NCBI RefSeq assembly: GCF_004959775.1
Contig: NZ_SJZG01000010.1
Span: 77,649-141,648 of the forward strand
DNA from: Agromyces sp. H66
GTDB taxonomy: Bacteria; Actinomycetota; Actinomycetes; Actinomycetales; Microbacteriaceae
DNA length: 64,000 bases
Reading direction: 5' to 3'
Shown one piece after another: positions 8,893 to 16,515 of the stretch (positions are counted from its first letter, which is position 1; every line of letters starts with the position of its first letter). A program made the position numbers and the translations under genes. The notes below the pieces were generated by a model, which was given only the letters and a program-made list of their open reading frames with translations, did no database searches and was not told where the DNA came from.

Positions 8893-8942
8893 GCGCGAGC
8901 CTCTCAAGCGGTGAGTAACCAGGAAATCTAAGGAGAAGAATC

Positions 8943-9332
8943 ATGGCGAAGCTGTCCACTGAGGAACTGCTCGAGCAGTTCAAGGGCCTGACCCTCATCG
9001 AGCTCTCGGAGTTCGTCAAGGCGTTCGAGGAGACCTTCGAGGTCACCGCGGCCGCCCCGGTCGCCGTTGCCGGCCCCGCTGCCGCAGGCGGCGGCGCCGC
9101 TGCCGAAGAGGTCGAGGAGAAGGACTCCTTCGACGTCATCCTCGAGGCTGCCGGCGACAAGAAGATCCAGGTCATCAAGGTCGTGCGCGAGCTCACCTCG
9201 CTCGGCCTCGGCGAGGCCAAGGCCGTCGTCGACGGTGCTCCCAAGGCCGTGCTCGAGGGCGCGAACAAGGAGACCGCCGACAAGGCGAAGGCTTCCCTCG
9301 AGGAGGCCGGCGCGACCGTCACCCTCAAGTAG
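8943..9332 (+). CDS. rplL: 50S ribosomal protein L7/L12
   Basis: 129 residues with the three usual parts: an N-terminal dimerisation helix ([17 protein letters not shown]), an Ala/Gly/Pro hinge (about residues 36-56), and the C-terminal domain that contacts translation factors ([33 protein letters not shown]). AAGGAGAAGA precedes the ATG. The stalk proteins recruit and stimulate EF-Tu and EF-G. A strong hairpin follows before the convergent lacI-type gene. Confidence 0.98.
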   Translation: MAKLSTEELLEQFKGLTLIELSEFVKAFEETFEVTAAAPVAVAGPAAAGGGAAAEEVEEKDSFDVILEAAGDKKIQVIKVVRELTSLGLGEAKAVVDGAPKAVLEGANKETADKAKASLEEAGATVTLK

Positions 9333-9363
9333 TCGCCGCCCGCGAGAGCGGGAACGCAGCTTG

Positions 9364-9428
9364 AGGTGACCTGCGTCACCTGAATGAACGGATGCCCCGT
9401 GGCCGATCATCGGCCGCGGGGCATCCGT
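9364..9428. terminator. double hairpin between convergent rplL and lacI-type genes
   Basis: AGGTGAC/GTCACCT with a four-base loop (9364-9381) is followed by a long stem, ACGGATGCCCCG (9388-9399) with CGGGGCATCCGT (9417-9428), extended inward by GGCCGA/TCGGCC. There is no U tract. Its position suits a two-way terminator. Confidence 0.65.
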
Positions 9429-9448
9429 CGTATTGGGCGCGGCCGCCT

Positions 9449-10477
9449 TCAGCGCGGCGCAGACGTCGTGCTCGAACGCACCACCAGCCGGGTCTTGAGC
9501 GGCGTGTCGTCGTGCTCGGGGGCGCCGTCGTCGGACACCTCGCCGAGGAGGCGCATGACGCGGGCGACGGCGATCCGACCCTGCTCGCCGGGGTACTGCT
9601 CGACCGTCGTCAGCCCGAACAGCTCGGCGTACTCGTGCCCGTCGATGCCGACGATCGAGAGCTGGCTCGGCATCGCGATGCCGAGCCGCTCGGCCGCGCG
9701 CATCGCACCGAACGCGACCTCGTCGGATGCCGCGAAGATCGCGGTCGGGCGATCGCCGGGATGCCCGAGCAGTTGGAGGGCCGCCGCGTAGCCGCCCGGG
9801 AGGCTCATCTCGGCCTCGACGACGCCACCCGAATTGCCGGCCGGTGCGAGGCCCGCGGCATCCATCGACTCGAGGAATCCCGAGCGGCGGAGCCCCTGGA
9901 CGCTCCGCGCCGCGGCACCCGAGCCGGCGCCCGCGAGATGCGCGATGCGCGTGTGACCGAGCTTCAGGAGATGCTCGGTGGCGAGGGATGCCGCGGCGCG
10001 ATCGTCGATGGCGAGCCGTGGCGCGCCGGGCGCCGTGCCGCCGAGCGCGAGGATGGGCTTGGCTCGCCGCGTGATGACCTCGACCTCGCGTTCGGTCAGG
10101 TCGACGCCGACCGCCATCACCGCATCGACGCGCTTGCGGGCGAGGAAGAAGTCGAACACGCGGTCGCGCTCGGGTCCCGCCTGGGCGAGGTTGTAGAGGG
10201 TGAGGTCGTAGCCCGCCGAGAGCAGCGCGCGCTCGATGCCCTCGAGCACCTCGCCGAAGAACCAGCGGTTGACGAACGGGATGACGACGCCGACGTTCTT
10301 CGTGCGTCCGGTCACGAGGCTCGCGGCGTCGGGAGAGGCGATGTAGCCGATGCGCGCCGCGGCCGCCTGGACGCGTCGTCGGGTGTCCTCCGCGACGTAG
10401 CCGCGCCCGCTGAGCGCGCGTGAGGCCGTGGCTTTGGAGACGCCCGCCAGGCGTGCGACGTCGCCGATCGCTGGCAT
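9449..10477 (-). CDS. LacI-family repressor of the alpha-glucoside-type transporter
   Basis: 342 residues. The N-terminal helix-turn-helix reads MPAIGDVARLAGVSKATASR with hinge GRGYVAEDTRRRVQ, followed by a periplasmic-binding-protein-like sensor domain to about residue 335. The ATG at 10477 is chosen because GGAGGGAGG lies six bases upstream; the frame opens earlier at 10534 without such a site. It is divergent from the aglE-like gene. Two LacI-type operators, GGAACCGTTTCC and GGAACCGGTTCC, lie between them, so it very likely represses that transporter and itself, responding to an oligosaccharide or glucoside. Confidence 0.92.
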   Translation of the reverse strand: MPAIGDVARLAGVSKATASRALSGRGYVAEDTRRRVQAAAARIGYIASPDAASLVTGRTKNVGVVIPFVNRWFFGEVLEGIERALLSAGYDLTLYNLAQAGPERDRVFDFFLARKRVDAVMAVGVDLTEREVEVITRRAKPILALGGTAPGAPRLAIDDRAAASLATEHLLKLGHTRIAHLAGAGSGAAARSVQGLRRSGFLESMDAAGLAPAGNSGGVVEAEMSLPGGYAAALQLLGHPGDRPTAIFAASDEVAFGAMRAAERLGIAMPSQLSIVGIDGHEYAELFGLTTVEQYPGEQGRIAVARVMRLLGEVSDDGAPEHDDTPLKTRLVVRSSTTSAPR

Positions 10478-10537
10478 GTGCGCCTCCCTCCATCGGGCAG
10501 CTCCGTTGCCGAGTGTAATGCGAATCCCGTGCAATGT

Positions 10538-10549
10538 GGAACCGTTTCC
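10538..10549. promoter_or_regulatory. LacI-type operator 1
   Basis: GGAACCGTTTCC is a near-perfect palindrome of the GGAAaCGnTTCC class bound by LacI-family proteins. It lies 60 bases upstream of the regulator start, in the divergent gap. Confidence 0.6.
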
Positions 10550-10659
10550 CTATGTCATGAGGCATCTCGAGTCCGCGGCATCTCGCGCAGGTGAGAGCGC
10601 TCTCGCCCTGTCATTCCACGGCCCGTTCGGCCGGTGTCCGAACCGTGACCTGACATCAC

Positions 10660-10707
10660 TTGTGAGGATCCGTGTGGTGTCCTACCGTGGACGCTGGAAC
10701 CGGTTCC
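10660..10707 (+). promoter_or_regulatory. transporter promoter with LacI-type operator 2
   Basis: -35 TTGTGA (10660-10665) and -10 TACCGT (10683-10688) are 17 bases apart. The perfect palindrome GGAACCGGTTCC (10696-10707) covers the predicted start of transcription, so bound repressor would block initiation. Confidence 0.6.
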
Positions 10708-10744
10708 CGGCTTCGCCTTGCACCATACTCAACGAGGAGAAGAC

Positions 10745-12103
10745 ATGAGACTCACACGGCATCGCCGTTGGATGGCCCCGGTCGTGGGCGCCGCGGCGAT
10801 CGGATTGGCACTCACGGCCTGCACCGGCGACATCGCCGACCAGGAGGCGGGCGACGTCGACTGCGCCGATTACGAGGAGTACGGCACGTTCGACGGCGCC
10901 GAGGTCACCATCGGGGGCACGATCCTCGACCTCGAGGCCGACCGGCTCGTCGAGTCGTGGTCCGACTTCGAGACCTGCACCGGCATCTCGGTCGACTACC
11001 AGGGCTCCAGCGAGTTCGAGGCGCAGATCGCGGTGCTCGCCGAGGGCGGCAACGCGCCCGACGTCGGCATCGTGCCGCAGCCCGGGTTGCTCCAGCGACT
11101 CGCCGACGGCGGCTGGCTCATCCCGGCCTCCGAGGCCGTCGAGGCCAACGTCGACGAATGGTGGTCGGAGGACTGGAAGCAGTACGGCACCTACGACGGA
11201 ACGTTCTACGCCGCGCCGCTCATGGCCAGCATCAAGGGCTACGTCTGGTACTCGCCGGCCGAGTTCGACGAGAAGGGCTACGAGACTCCCGAGACGCTCG
11301 ACGAGCTGAAGGACCTGTCGGAACAGATCGCGGCCGACGGTGAGCACAAGCCGTGGTGCGTGGGTCTCGAGTCGGGCGATGCCACCGGATGGCCGGGCAC
11401 GGACTGGATCGAGGACTACATGCTCCGTCTGCACGGCCCCGACGTCTACGACCAGTGGGTGAACCACGAGATCCCGTTCAACGACCCGCGCGTCTTCGAG
11501 GCGTTCGAAGCCGTCGGGCAGTACCTGAAGAACGACCGCATGGTCAACGGCGGCATCGGCGACGTGTCGACGCAGATCACGGAGGCCTTCCAGACGGCCG
11601 GCCTGCCGATCCTCGACGGCGAGTGCTCGCTGCACCACCAGGCCTCGTTCTACGAGACCTTCTGGAACCCCGAGGGCGGCGATGAGAACACCGTCGCTCC
11701 CGATGGCACCGTGTGGGCGTTCCTGCTGCCGCCCGTCGAGGCCGGTGGCGGACTCAACGTGACCGGTGGCGGCGAGTTCCCCGTCGCGTTCCGCGACGCC
11801 GAAGAGGTCGAGGCGTTCCGCGCCTACCTCTCGAGCGACACCTGGGCGAACAACCGGGTGGGTCTCGGCGGCGTCATCAGCGCGAACAAGGGGCTCGACC
11901 CCGAGGTCGCGTCGAGCGAGCTGCTGACCCAGTCCATCGAGATCCTTCAGGACCCCGAGACGACGTTCCGCTTCGACGGATCCGACCTGATGCCCGGTGC
12001 CGTCGGCGCCGATTCCTTCTGGAAGGGCATCGTCTCCTGGGTGAGCGGGCAGGGCACGCAACAGGTCCTCGACACGATCGAGGCGAGCTGGCCGTCGAGC
12101 TAG
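10745..12103 (+). CDS. aglE: ABC sugar transporter substrate-binding lipoprotein, AglE-like
   Basis: 452 residues. The signal peptide ends in the lipobox LALTACTG, so the protein is anchored on the outer face of the membrane by its lipidated cysteine. The mature part is a family 1 extracellular solute-binding protein; runs such as PDVGIVPQPGLLQRLADGG, PLMASIKGYVWYSP and GWPGTDWIEDYMLRLHGPDVYDQW match the alpha-glucoside-binding AglE branch. GAGGAGAAGAC upstream fixes the ATG at 10745 rather than the earlier 10718. The two permease genes follow. No ATPase gene is present, so a shared MsiK-type ATPase elsewhere is expected. The sugar is inferred from family only. Confidence 0.9.
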   Translation: MRLTRHRRWMAPVVGAAAIGLALTACTGDIADQEAGDVDCADYEEYGTFDGAEVTIGGTILDLEADRLVESWSDFETCTGISVDYQGSSEFEAQIAVLAEGGNAPDVGIVPQPGLLQRLADGGWLIPASEAVEANVDEWWSEDWKQYGTYDGTFYAAPLMASIKGYVWYSPAEFDEKGYETPETLDELKDLSEQIAADGEHKPWCVGLESGDATGWPGTDWIEDYMLRLHGPDVYDQWVNHEIPFNDPRVFEAFEAVGQYLKNDRMVNGGIGDVSTQITEAFQTAGLPILDGECSLHHQASFYETFWNPEGGDENTVAPDGTVWAFLLPPVEAGGGLNVTGGGEFPVAFRDAEEVEAFRAYLSSDTWANNRVGLGGVISANKGLDPEVASSELLTQSIEILQDPETTFRFDGSDLMPGAVGADSFWKGIVSWVSGQGTQQVLDTIEASWPSS

Positions 12104-12134
12104 TAGCGGTCGACTCGCAACAGACGGCATGATC

Positions 12135-12164
12135 GAGGGGCGGGGTTCGAAGACCCCGCCCCTC
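12135..12164 (+). terminator. stem-loop between aglE- and aglF-like genes
   Basis: GAGGGGCGGGGT (12135-12146) pairs perfectly with ACCCCGCCCCTC (12153-12164) around a six-base loop. No U tract follows. Such intercistronic stems usually stabilise the binding-protein mRNA or stop part of the transcription, giving more binding protein than permease. Confidence 0.65.
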
Positions 12165-12199
12165 GGCACCCCTGATTCAACGACGAACGGGAGGCACAG

Positions 12200-13168
12200 A
12201 TGACCACGGCCGATCTGCTCGGCAAGCTTCTGCAGGTGGTGATGGGGCTCGCGGTCTTCGCCGCGGTCGTCGGCCTCCTCATCTTCTTCATCGACAAGGC
12301 GCCGAAGAGGGGGCGCGACTACTGGCAGCTCGTCGGGTTCCTCGCACCGGCGATGATCTTCGTCGCGATCGGGCTCGTGTACCCGGCGATCCGCACGAGC
12401 ATCCTCGCATTCCAGGACTCGAGCGGTGCCTTCACGTGGGACCACTTCATCTGGACGTTCACGCAGCCGACGGCGGTGCGCACGCTCATCAACACGATCA
12501 TCTGGGTCGCCCTCGTTCCCACGGTGGCGACCGCGGTCGGACTCGCCTACGCGGTGTTCATCGACAAGTCGCGCGGCGAGCGCTACTACAAGGCGATCCT
12601 GTTCATGCCCATGGCGATCTCGTTCGTCGGCGCGGGCATCATCTGGAAGTTCGTCTACGAGTACCGTTCGGGCGATCGCGAGCAGATCGGCCTGCTCAAC
12701 GCGATCGTCACCGGGTTCGGCGGCGATCCGGTGCAGTGGCTGCAGACCGACCCGATCAACACCTTCCTGCTGATCGTCGTCATGATCTGGATCCAGACGG
12801 GCTTCGCGATGGTCGTGCTCAGCGCGGCGATCAAGGGCATCCCCACGGAACAGATCGAGGCCGCCCAGCTCGACGGCACGAACGGCTGGCAGCGTTTCAC
12901 CAACGTCACGGTGCCCGGCATCCGCGGTTCCCTCGTGGTCGTGCTCACCACGATCTCGATCGCGACGCTGAAGGTCTTCGACATCGTGCGCACGATGACG
13001 GCGGGCAACTTCAACACGAGCGTCATCGCCAACGAGATGTACACGCAGGCGTTCCGTGCGAGCGAAGTCGGCCGGGGGTCGGCGCTCGCGTTGATCCTGT
13101 TCGTGCTCGTGCTCCCGATCATCATCTACAACGTGAACGTGCTCCGTAAGCAGAGGGAGATCCGATGA
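12200..13168 (+). CDS. aglF: ABC sugar transporter permease, AglF-like
   Basis: 322 residues with about seven membrane segments. An extra N-terminal helix (LLQVVMGLAVFAAVVGLLIF) precedes the usual six, a feature of the AglF branch. The cytoplasmic EAA loop that contacts the ATPase is EQIEAAQLDGTNGWQRF near residue 220. GGGAGG precedes the ATG. The stop overlaps the start of the next permease by four bases. Together with the AglG-like protein it forms the membrane channel of the importer. Confidence 0.92.
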   Translation: MTTADLLGKLLQVVMGLAVFAAVVGLLIFFIDKAPKRGRDYWQLVGFLAPAMIFVAIGLVYPAIRTSILAFQDSSGAFTWDHFIWTFTQPTAVRTLINTIIWVALVPTVATAVGLAYAVFIDKSRGERYYKAILFMPMAISFVGAGIIWKFVYEYRSGDREQIGLLNAIVTGFGGDPVQWLQTDPINTFLLIVVMIWIQTGFAMVVLSAAIKGIPTEQIEAAQLDGTNGWQRFTNVTVPGIRGSLVVVLTTISIATLKVFDIVRTMTAGNFNTSVIANEMYTQAFRASEVGRGSALALILFVLVLPIIIYNVNVLRKQREIR

Positions 13169-14148
13169 GCAGCGTCGCCCCGGCAGACCTTCCCGTCGCC
13201 AAGGACCTCGGTGCGATCGAGGCCGCCGAGATCGCCACGACGAAGACCGCGCGCGTGAAGCGGCGCCTGACGTCGCGAACGGCCACGGTCGTCTCCCTCA
13301 TCATCGCGGTCGCCTGGACGATTCCCACCTTCGGGCTGTTCATCTCGTCGTTCCGGCCGGCGGAGCTCATCCGCACCACCGGCTGGTGGACCATCTTCCA
13401 GAACCCCGGCTTCACGCTCGACAACTACCGCGACGTGCTGTTCTCCACGTCGCAGTCGTCGCCGCAGCTCGGCGCCTACTTCGTGAACTCCATCGCGATC
13501 GCGTTGCTCGGCACGCTCATCCCGCTGGTGTTCGCGTCGATGGCCGCCTACGCGTTCGCGTGGATCAAGTTCAAGGGCGCGAACGTGCTGTTCATCTTCG
13601 TGTTCGCCCTGCAGATCATTCCGCTGCAGATGGCGCTGGTGCCGCTGCTGCAGATCTTCTCGACGTGGTTGCGGCCCATGCAGGCGTGGCTGCACGACGT
13701 GATCCCGATCATCCCCGAGCAGAACTACGCGCCCGTGTGGCTGGCCCACGCCATGTTCGGTCTGCCGCTCGCCATCTTCCTGCTGCACAACTTCATCTCG
13801 GAGATCCCGAACGATGTCGTGGAAGCGGCGCGGGTCGACGGCGCGACCCACGGGCAGATCTTCTTCCGCATCGTGCTGCCGCTCGCCGTTCCGGCCATCG
13901 CATCGTTCGCGATCTTCCAGTTCCTCTGGGTCTGGAACGACCTGCTCGTCGCCCTGATCTTCTCGGGCGGCACGCAAGACGTGGCTCCGTTGACGCAGCG
14001 ATTGGCCGAGCTCACCGGTACGAGGGGCCAGGACTGGCAACGCCTGACGGCTGCCGCGTTCGTGTCGCTCGTCATTCCGCTCATCGTGTTCTTCAGCCTG
14101 CAGCGCTACTTCGTGCGCGGCCTCCTCGCGGGGTCGACGAAGGGGTAG
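13165..14148 (+). CDS. aglG: ABC sugar transporter permease, AglG-like
   Basis: 327 residues. A 45-residue cytoplasmic lead precedes six membrane helices; the EAA loop is DVVEAARVDGATHGQIFF near residue 220. It begins inside the stop codon of the aglF-like gene (ATGA), so both permeases are made in step. A GGATGCC-type hairpin follows, closing the operon. Partner of the preceding permease and lipoprotein in import of an alpha-glucoside-type sugar. Confidence 0.92.
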   Translation: MSSVAPADLPVAKDLGAIEAAEIATTKTARVKRRLTSRTATVVSLIIAVAWTIPTFGLFISSFRPAELIRTTGWWTIFQNPGFTLDNYRDVLFSTSQSSPQLGAYFVNSIAIALLGTLIPLVFASMAAYAFAWIKFKGANVLFIFVFALQIIPLQMALVPLLQIFSTWLRPMQAWLHDVIPIIPEQNYAPVWLAHAMFGLPLAIFLLHNFISEIPNDVVEAARVDGATHGQIFFRIVLPLAVPAIASFAIFQFLWVWNDLLVALIFSGGTQDVAPLTQRLAELTGTRGQDWQRLTAAAFVSLVIPLIVFFSLQRYFVRGLLAGSTKG

Positions 14149-14177
14149 CGCCGGCCTGGGAGCGGGCAGGGGGAGAG

Positions 14178-14207
14178 GGATGCCACGAGCCGACGCTCGT
14201 GGCATCC
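14178..14207 (+). terminator. terminator hairpin of the agl-type operon
   Basis: GGATGCCACGAGC (14178-14190) and GCTCGTGGCATCC (14195-14207) form a perfect 13-bp stem with a four-base loop. No strong U tract. The stem is built from the GGATGCC/GGCATCC pair. Confidence 0.7.
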
Positions 14208-14555
14208 GCTCTGCCTCCCAGCCGCAGCCGTGACCTGCGACGGGGCGCGGGTCCACCGTCGCAACCGAACACGGACCCGACCTCGCCGTCTGTCGCCGAG
14301 TTCGGAGGTCGAGCCCACGTGGCCCACGCGTCGGGCCCGTCCGGCGACGGCCGCGGCTACGAGGGTCGGGTCGGACTGCCGAACCTCGACCCGTCGGCGG
14401 CGGGGAGCGGCAAGCTCGTGGCGACCTGCCTCATCGTCACCGGAGGCTGACCGCCGCAGCATCGGCGTGACGCACATGGCGTGTCAGCGATCACTCGCTG
14501 TGGTGGATCCTTCCCTCACGACGCGCTCGTGCGACAAGCACGACACCGCCACACC
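14208..14555. other. 348-bp gap with no gene seen
   Basis: Short open frames here lack ribosome sites and show no family resemblance. I see nothing beyond the hairpin on its left and the promoter on its right. Confidence 0.5.
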
Positions 14556-14584
14556 TTGACCCGGTCGCGCTGAACTCGTACATT
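14556..14584 (+). promoter_or_regulatory. sigma-70-type promoter before the small ORF and membrane protein
   Basis: -35 TTGACC (14556-14561), a 17-base spacer and -10 TACATT (14579-14584) are close to consensus; transcription would start near 14591. AAAGGAGAGG at 14596-14605 then serves the GTG at 14607. Confidence 0.6.
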
Positions 14585-14606
14585 AGCGTTCGAGTAAAGG
14601 AGAGGC

Positions 14607-14666
14607 GTGGCGCACCGCATCCACCCGAGCCGAGATGCCGACGCCGGTATCGAGGAGCAGGCATGA
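14607..14666 (+). CDS. possible 19-residue leader peptide
   Basis: A GTG start directly behind the excellent ribosome site AAAGGAGAGG opens a 19-codon frame (product MAHRIHPSRDADAGIEEQA). Its TGA overlaps the ATG of the next gene as ATGA. The membrane protein has no good ribosome site of its own; GAGGAGCAGGC lies before its ATG but inside this frame. Translational coupling through a short upstream ORF is therefore plausible. No known leader peptide is recognised, and conservation in related genomes decides whether it is real. Confidence 0.4.
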   Translation: MAHRIHPSRDADAGIEEQA

Positions 14667-15244
14667 CCGTCACCGACGCCGCCGGTCCCCAGCTGGGCAT
14701 TCGGATGCTTCGACGCTGGCCCACCGCGTTCGGGCTCGTCTTCGGGGCATCCCTCGTCGTCGCGTACTGGTTCGGATTCGCCGACACCGAACGCATGTCC
14801 CAGGTCCTCATTGCTGCCGGCCTCGTCTACCTGGGATCGGCGGCCCTCCGCCTGCGGACCGCGGCCTGGCCCGTGTTCGCCGCGACGGTCGTGCTGATCA
14901 CGACCGGATTCCTCGTGCCGTCGTTCGACCCGTTCTGGTGGATGCTCGGCATCGCCGGCCTGCTGGTCGTCGTCGGGCTGGTGCGCGGTGCGCTGCGGCC
15001 GCCGTGGGGCATGCCGCTCGCGTTCGGCGCGATGGCGCTGATCGTCGTCGTCGCCCTCGCGGCATCCAGACTCGACGGGCCGTGGGCGGCTCTGCTCGTG
15101 GCCGGGGGGCTCCTGGCGCACGCCGTGTGGGATGTGGTCCACCACCGCACCGGGCGCGTCGTCGTGCGATCGATGGCCGAGTTCTGCGCCGTGCTCGACA
15201 CGCTCCTGGCGTTCGGGATCGTCGCCGTGACCTTCCTGGGGTAG
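14663..15244 (+). CDS. small integral membrane protein of unknown function
   Basis: 193 residues with about six hydrophobic segments (near residues 22-40, 48-63, 66-86, 90-108, 116-135 and 170-190). The loops are short; HHRTGRVVVRSMAEF between the last two helices is the main polar part. I recognise no family. It follows the promoter at 14556 and the short ORF, and a GNAT gene begins nine bases after its stop, so the two probably share a transcript. Confidence 0.75.
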   Translation: MTVTDAAGPQLGIRMLRRWPTAFGLVFGASLVVAYWFGFADTERMSQVLIAAGLVYLGSAALRLRTAAWPVFAATVVLITTGFLVPSFDPFWWMLGIAGLLVVVGLVRGALRPPWGMPLAFGAMALIVVVALAASRLDGPWAALLVAGGLLAHAVWDVVHHRTGRVVVRSMAEFCAVLDTLLAFGIVAVTFLG

Positions 15245-15253
15245 GGGTTGGCG

Positions 15254-15778
15254 ATGACCGAGTCGCACCACTCGGAACCGGTGATCCGGGCGGCGAGATC
15301 GACGGATGTCCCCGCGATCGCGCGGATCTGGCGTGACGGGTGGGCCGACGGTCACGCGGGCCACGTCCCCGAGGAGCTGTATCGGCACCGGACCGCCGAC
15401 ACGTATCCGGCGCGGGTGCGCGATCGCCTCGACCGGACATGGCTGGCCGAACGCGACGGGATCATCACGGGTTTCGTCGTGGTCGTCGGCGACGAGGTCG
15501 AGCAGGTCTACGTCGATGCGGCCGCGCGCGGCACCGGCGTGGCGGCGATGCTGCTCGAGCACGCCGAGCGGGTGGTGGCTGGCGCCGGGCACCAGCTGGC
15601 GTGGCTCGCCGTCGTCGCGGGCAACGCGCGAGCGCGGGCGTTCTACGAACGCTCGGGATGGCGCGACACGGGCCTACTCGACTACGAGGCCGAGACCGCC
15701 ACGGGGTTCGTGATCGTGCCGTGCCGCCGCTACGAGAAGGTGCTCGCCGAGACGGATGCCGCGCCGCGGCGTGCGTAG
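15254..15778 (+). CDS. GNAT-family N-acetyltransferase
   Basis: 174 residues with the GNAT fold: DVPAIARIWRDGWADG at the start, then strand-loop VEQVYVDAAARGTGVAAMLLEH, in which the R/Q-x-x-G-x-G/A acetyl-CoA loop appears as ARGTGVA. A second signature is LAVVAGNARARAFYERSGWRDTG. It probably acetylates an amino group on a small molecule or protein terminus; the substrate is unknown. ATG at 15254 is preferred to the TTG at 15248. It lies nine bases behind the membrane protein. Confidence 0.88.
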   Translation: MTESHHSEPVIRAARSTDVPAIARIWRDGWADGHAGHVPEELYRHRTADTYPARVRDRLDRTWLAERDGIITGFVVVVGDEVEQVYVDAAARGTGVAAMLLEHAERVVAGAGHQLAWLAVVAGNARARAFYERSGWRDTGLLDYEAETATGFVIVPCRRYEKVLAETDAAPRRA

Positions 15779-15785
15779 GGTGCGC

Positions 15786-15809
15786 GCCCGTGCCCGTGCC
15801 CGTGCCCGT
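15786..15809 (+). repeat. hexanucleotide tandem repeat GCCCGT x4
   Basis: Four perfect copies of GCCCGT just after the GNAT stop codon, followed by a partial copy. Such short repeats can vary in number by slippage, but no reading frame depends on it here. Confidence 0.6.
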
Positions 15810-15832
15810 GCCGCACGCACGCTCGCCGAGTG

Positions 15833-15890
15833 CGAGTTGTTGCCATCTGCACCGCTGGCATCGTGTTGCGGTGCATCCGGCATCAACTCG
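15833..15890. repeat. long intergenic palindrome, family B copy 2
   Basis: Arms 15833-15855 and 15868-15890 (23 bases) pair with four mismatches around a 12-base loop. The arms begin CGAGTTG and end TGCACCGC. It matches the copy at 3792-3849 at about 18 or 19 of 22 arm positions and again lies between convergent coding regions. Confidence 0.7.
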
Positions 15891-15994
15891 TCCGGGCCAC
15901 CCCGAACACGTGGACAGCACACCGCCGGGACGCCCGCCCGCGCAGGCGGCGGGCGCCCGACCGGACGCCCGCCACTCGACCCCTGCGGTGCGGA

Positions 15995-16370
15995 TCAGTT
16001 CAGATCGCGTGCCCCGCCTCGACGCCGCCGCCGCGCGATGAGGAGTGCGCCGCCGCCCAGGCCGAGCAGCACGACCGCTCCCGTGACGAGTGCGGCGACG
16101 CCGTCGACGCCGGTCGCCGCGAGCTTGGCGGGCGTGGGTGCGAACGGCGGCTCCTCCCACGGACCGGTCGTCCAGACGCCGTCGACCCACGCCGTGTACA
16201 CGCGATTCGCGGGCAGCTTCGACACCGACACCCGCGCGGTCCCGTCGGCGTCGGCCGTCACGGTGTGGGTGCCGCCCGGCATCAGCGGGAACGCCGCGGT
16301 CGGTGACCTTCACGCTGTACCGCACCCCGGCGACGAGCGCCACCGCGCGGCCGAGTATCGTGTTTGAGAG
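15995..16370 (-). pseudogene. C-terminal fragment of a cell-surface anchored protein
   Basis: The minus strand encodes a short beta-rich part (GGTHTVTADADGTARVSVSK), the degenerate sorting motif LAATG, a hydrophobic span of about 20 residues and a final RRRRRGG cluster. This is the layout of sortase-anchored proteins, although LAATG is not a classic LPxTG. Upstream the frame breaks near 16295: TILGRAVALVAGVRYSVKVTD continues in another frame. No signal peptide or start is present. I read it as the remains of a larger secreted protein. Confidence 0.5.
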
Positions 16371-16502
16371 GTGGGGTGACGCATGGTGCACTACCTTCGG
16401 GCACGGTGGAATCCGAGCGTCCCTCAACCTGGGCCGTCACGCCCTGCGCGAACGTCCCCGGTTCGGGCCGGCGAGCGCGGCGGGCGCGTCACCCGCGCCG
16501 CT

Positions 16503-16515
16503 TAGGGTGAAGGCA
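16503..16515 (+). promoter_or_regulatory. -10 element for a leaderless ABC exporter transcript
   Basis: TAGGGT (16503-16508) lies six bases before the ATG at 16515, fitting TAnnnT -10 elements of leaderless actinobacterial genes. Confidence 0.4.

Noticed and set aside
14230..14559. Small proteins in the gap after the agl-type operon
   Set aside because: No ribosome sites, no family resemblance and no codon bias; likely chance open frames.
15786..15809. Phase-variable coding repeat
   Set aside because: The GCCCGT repeat follows a stop codon and is in no supported gene; its six-base unit would not shift a frame in any case.
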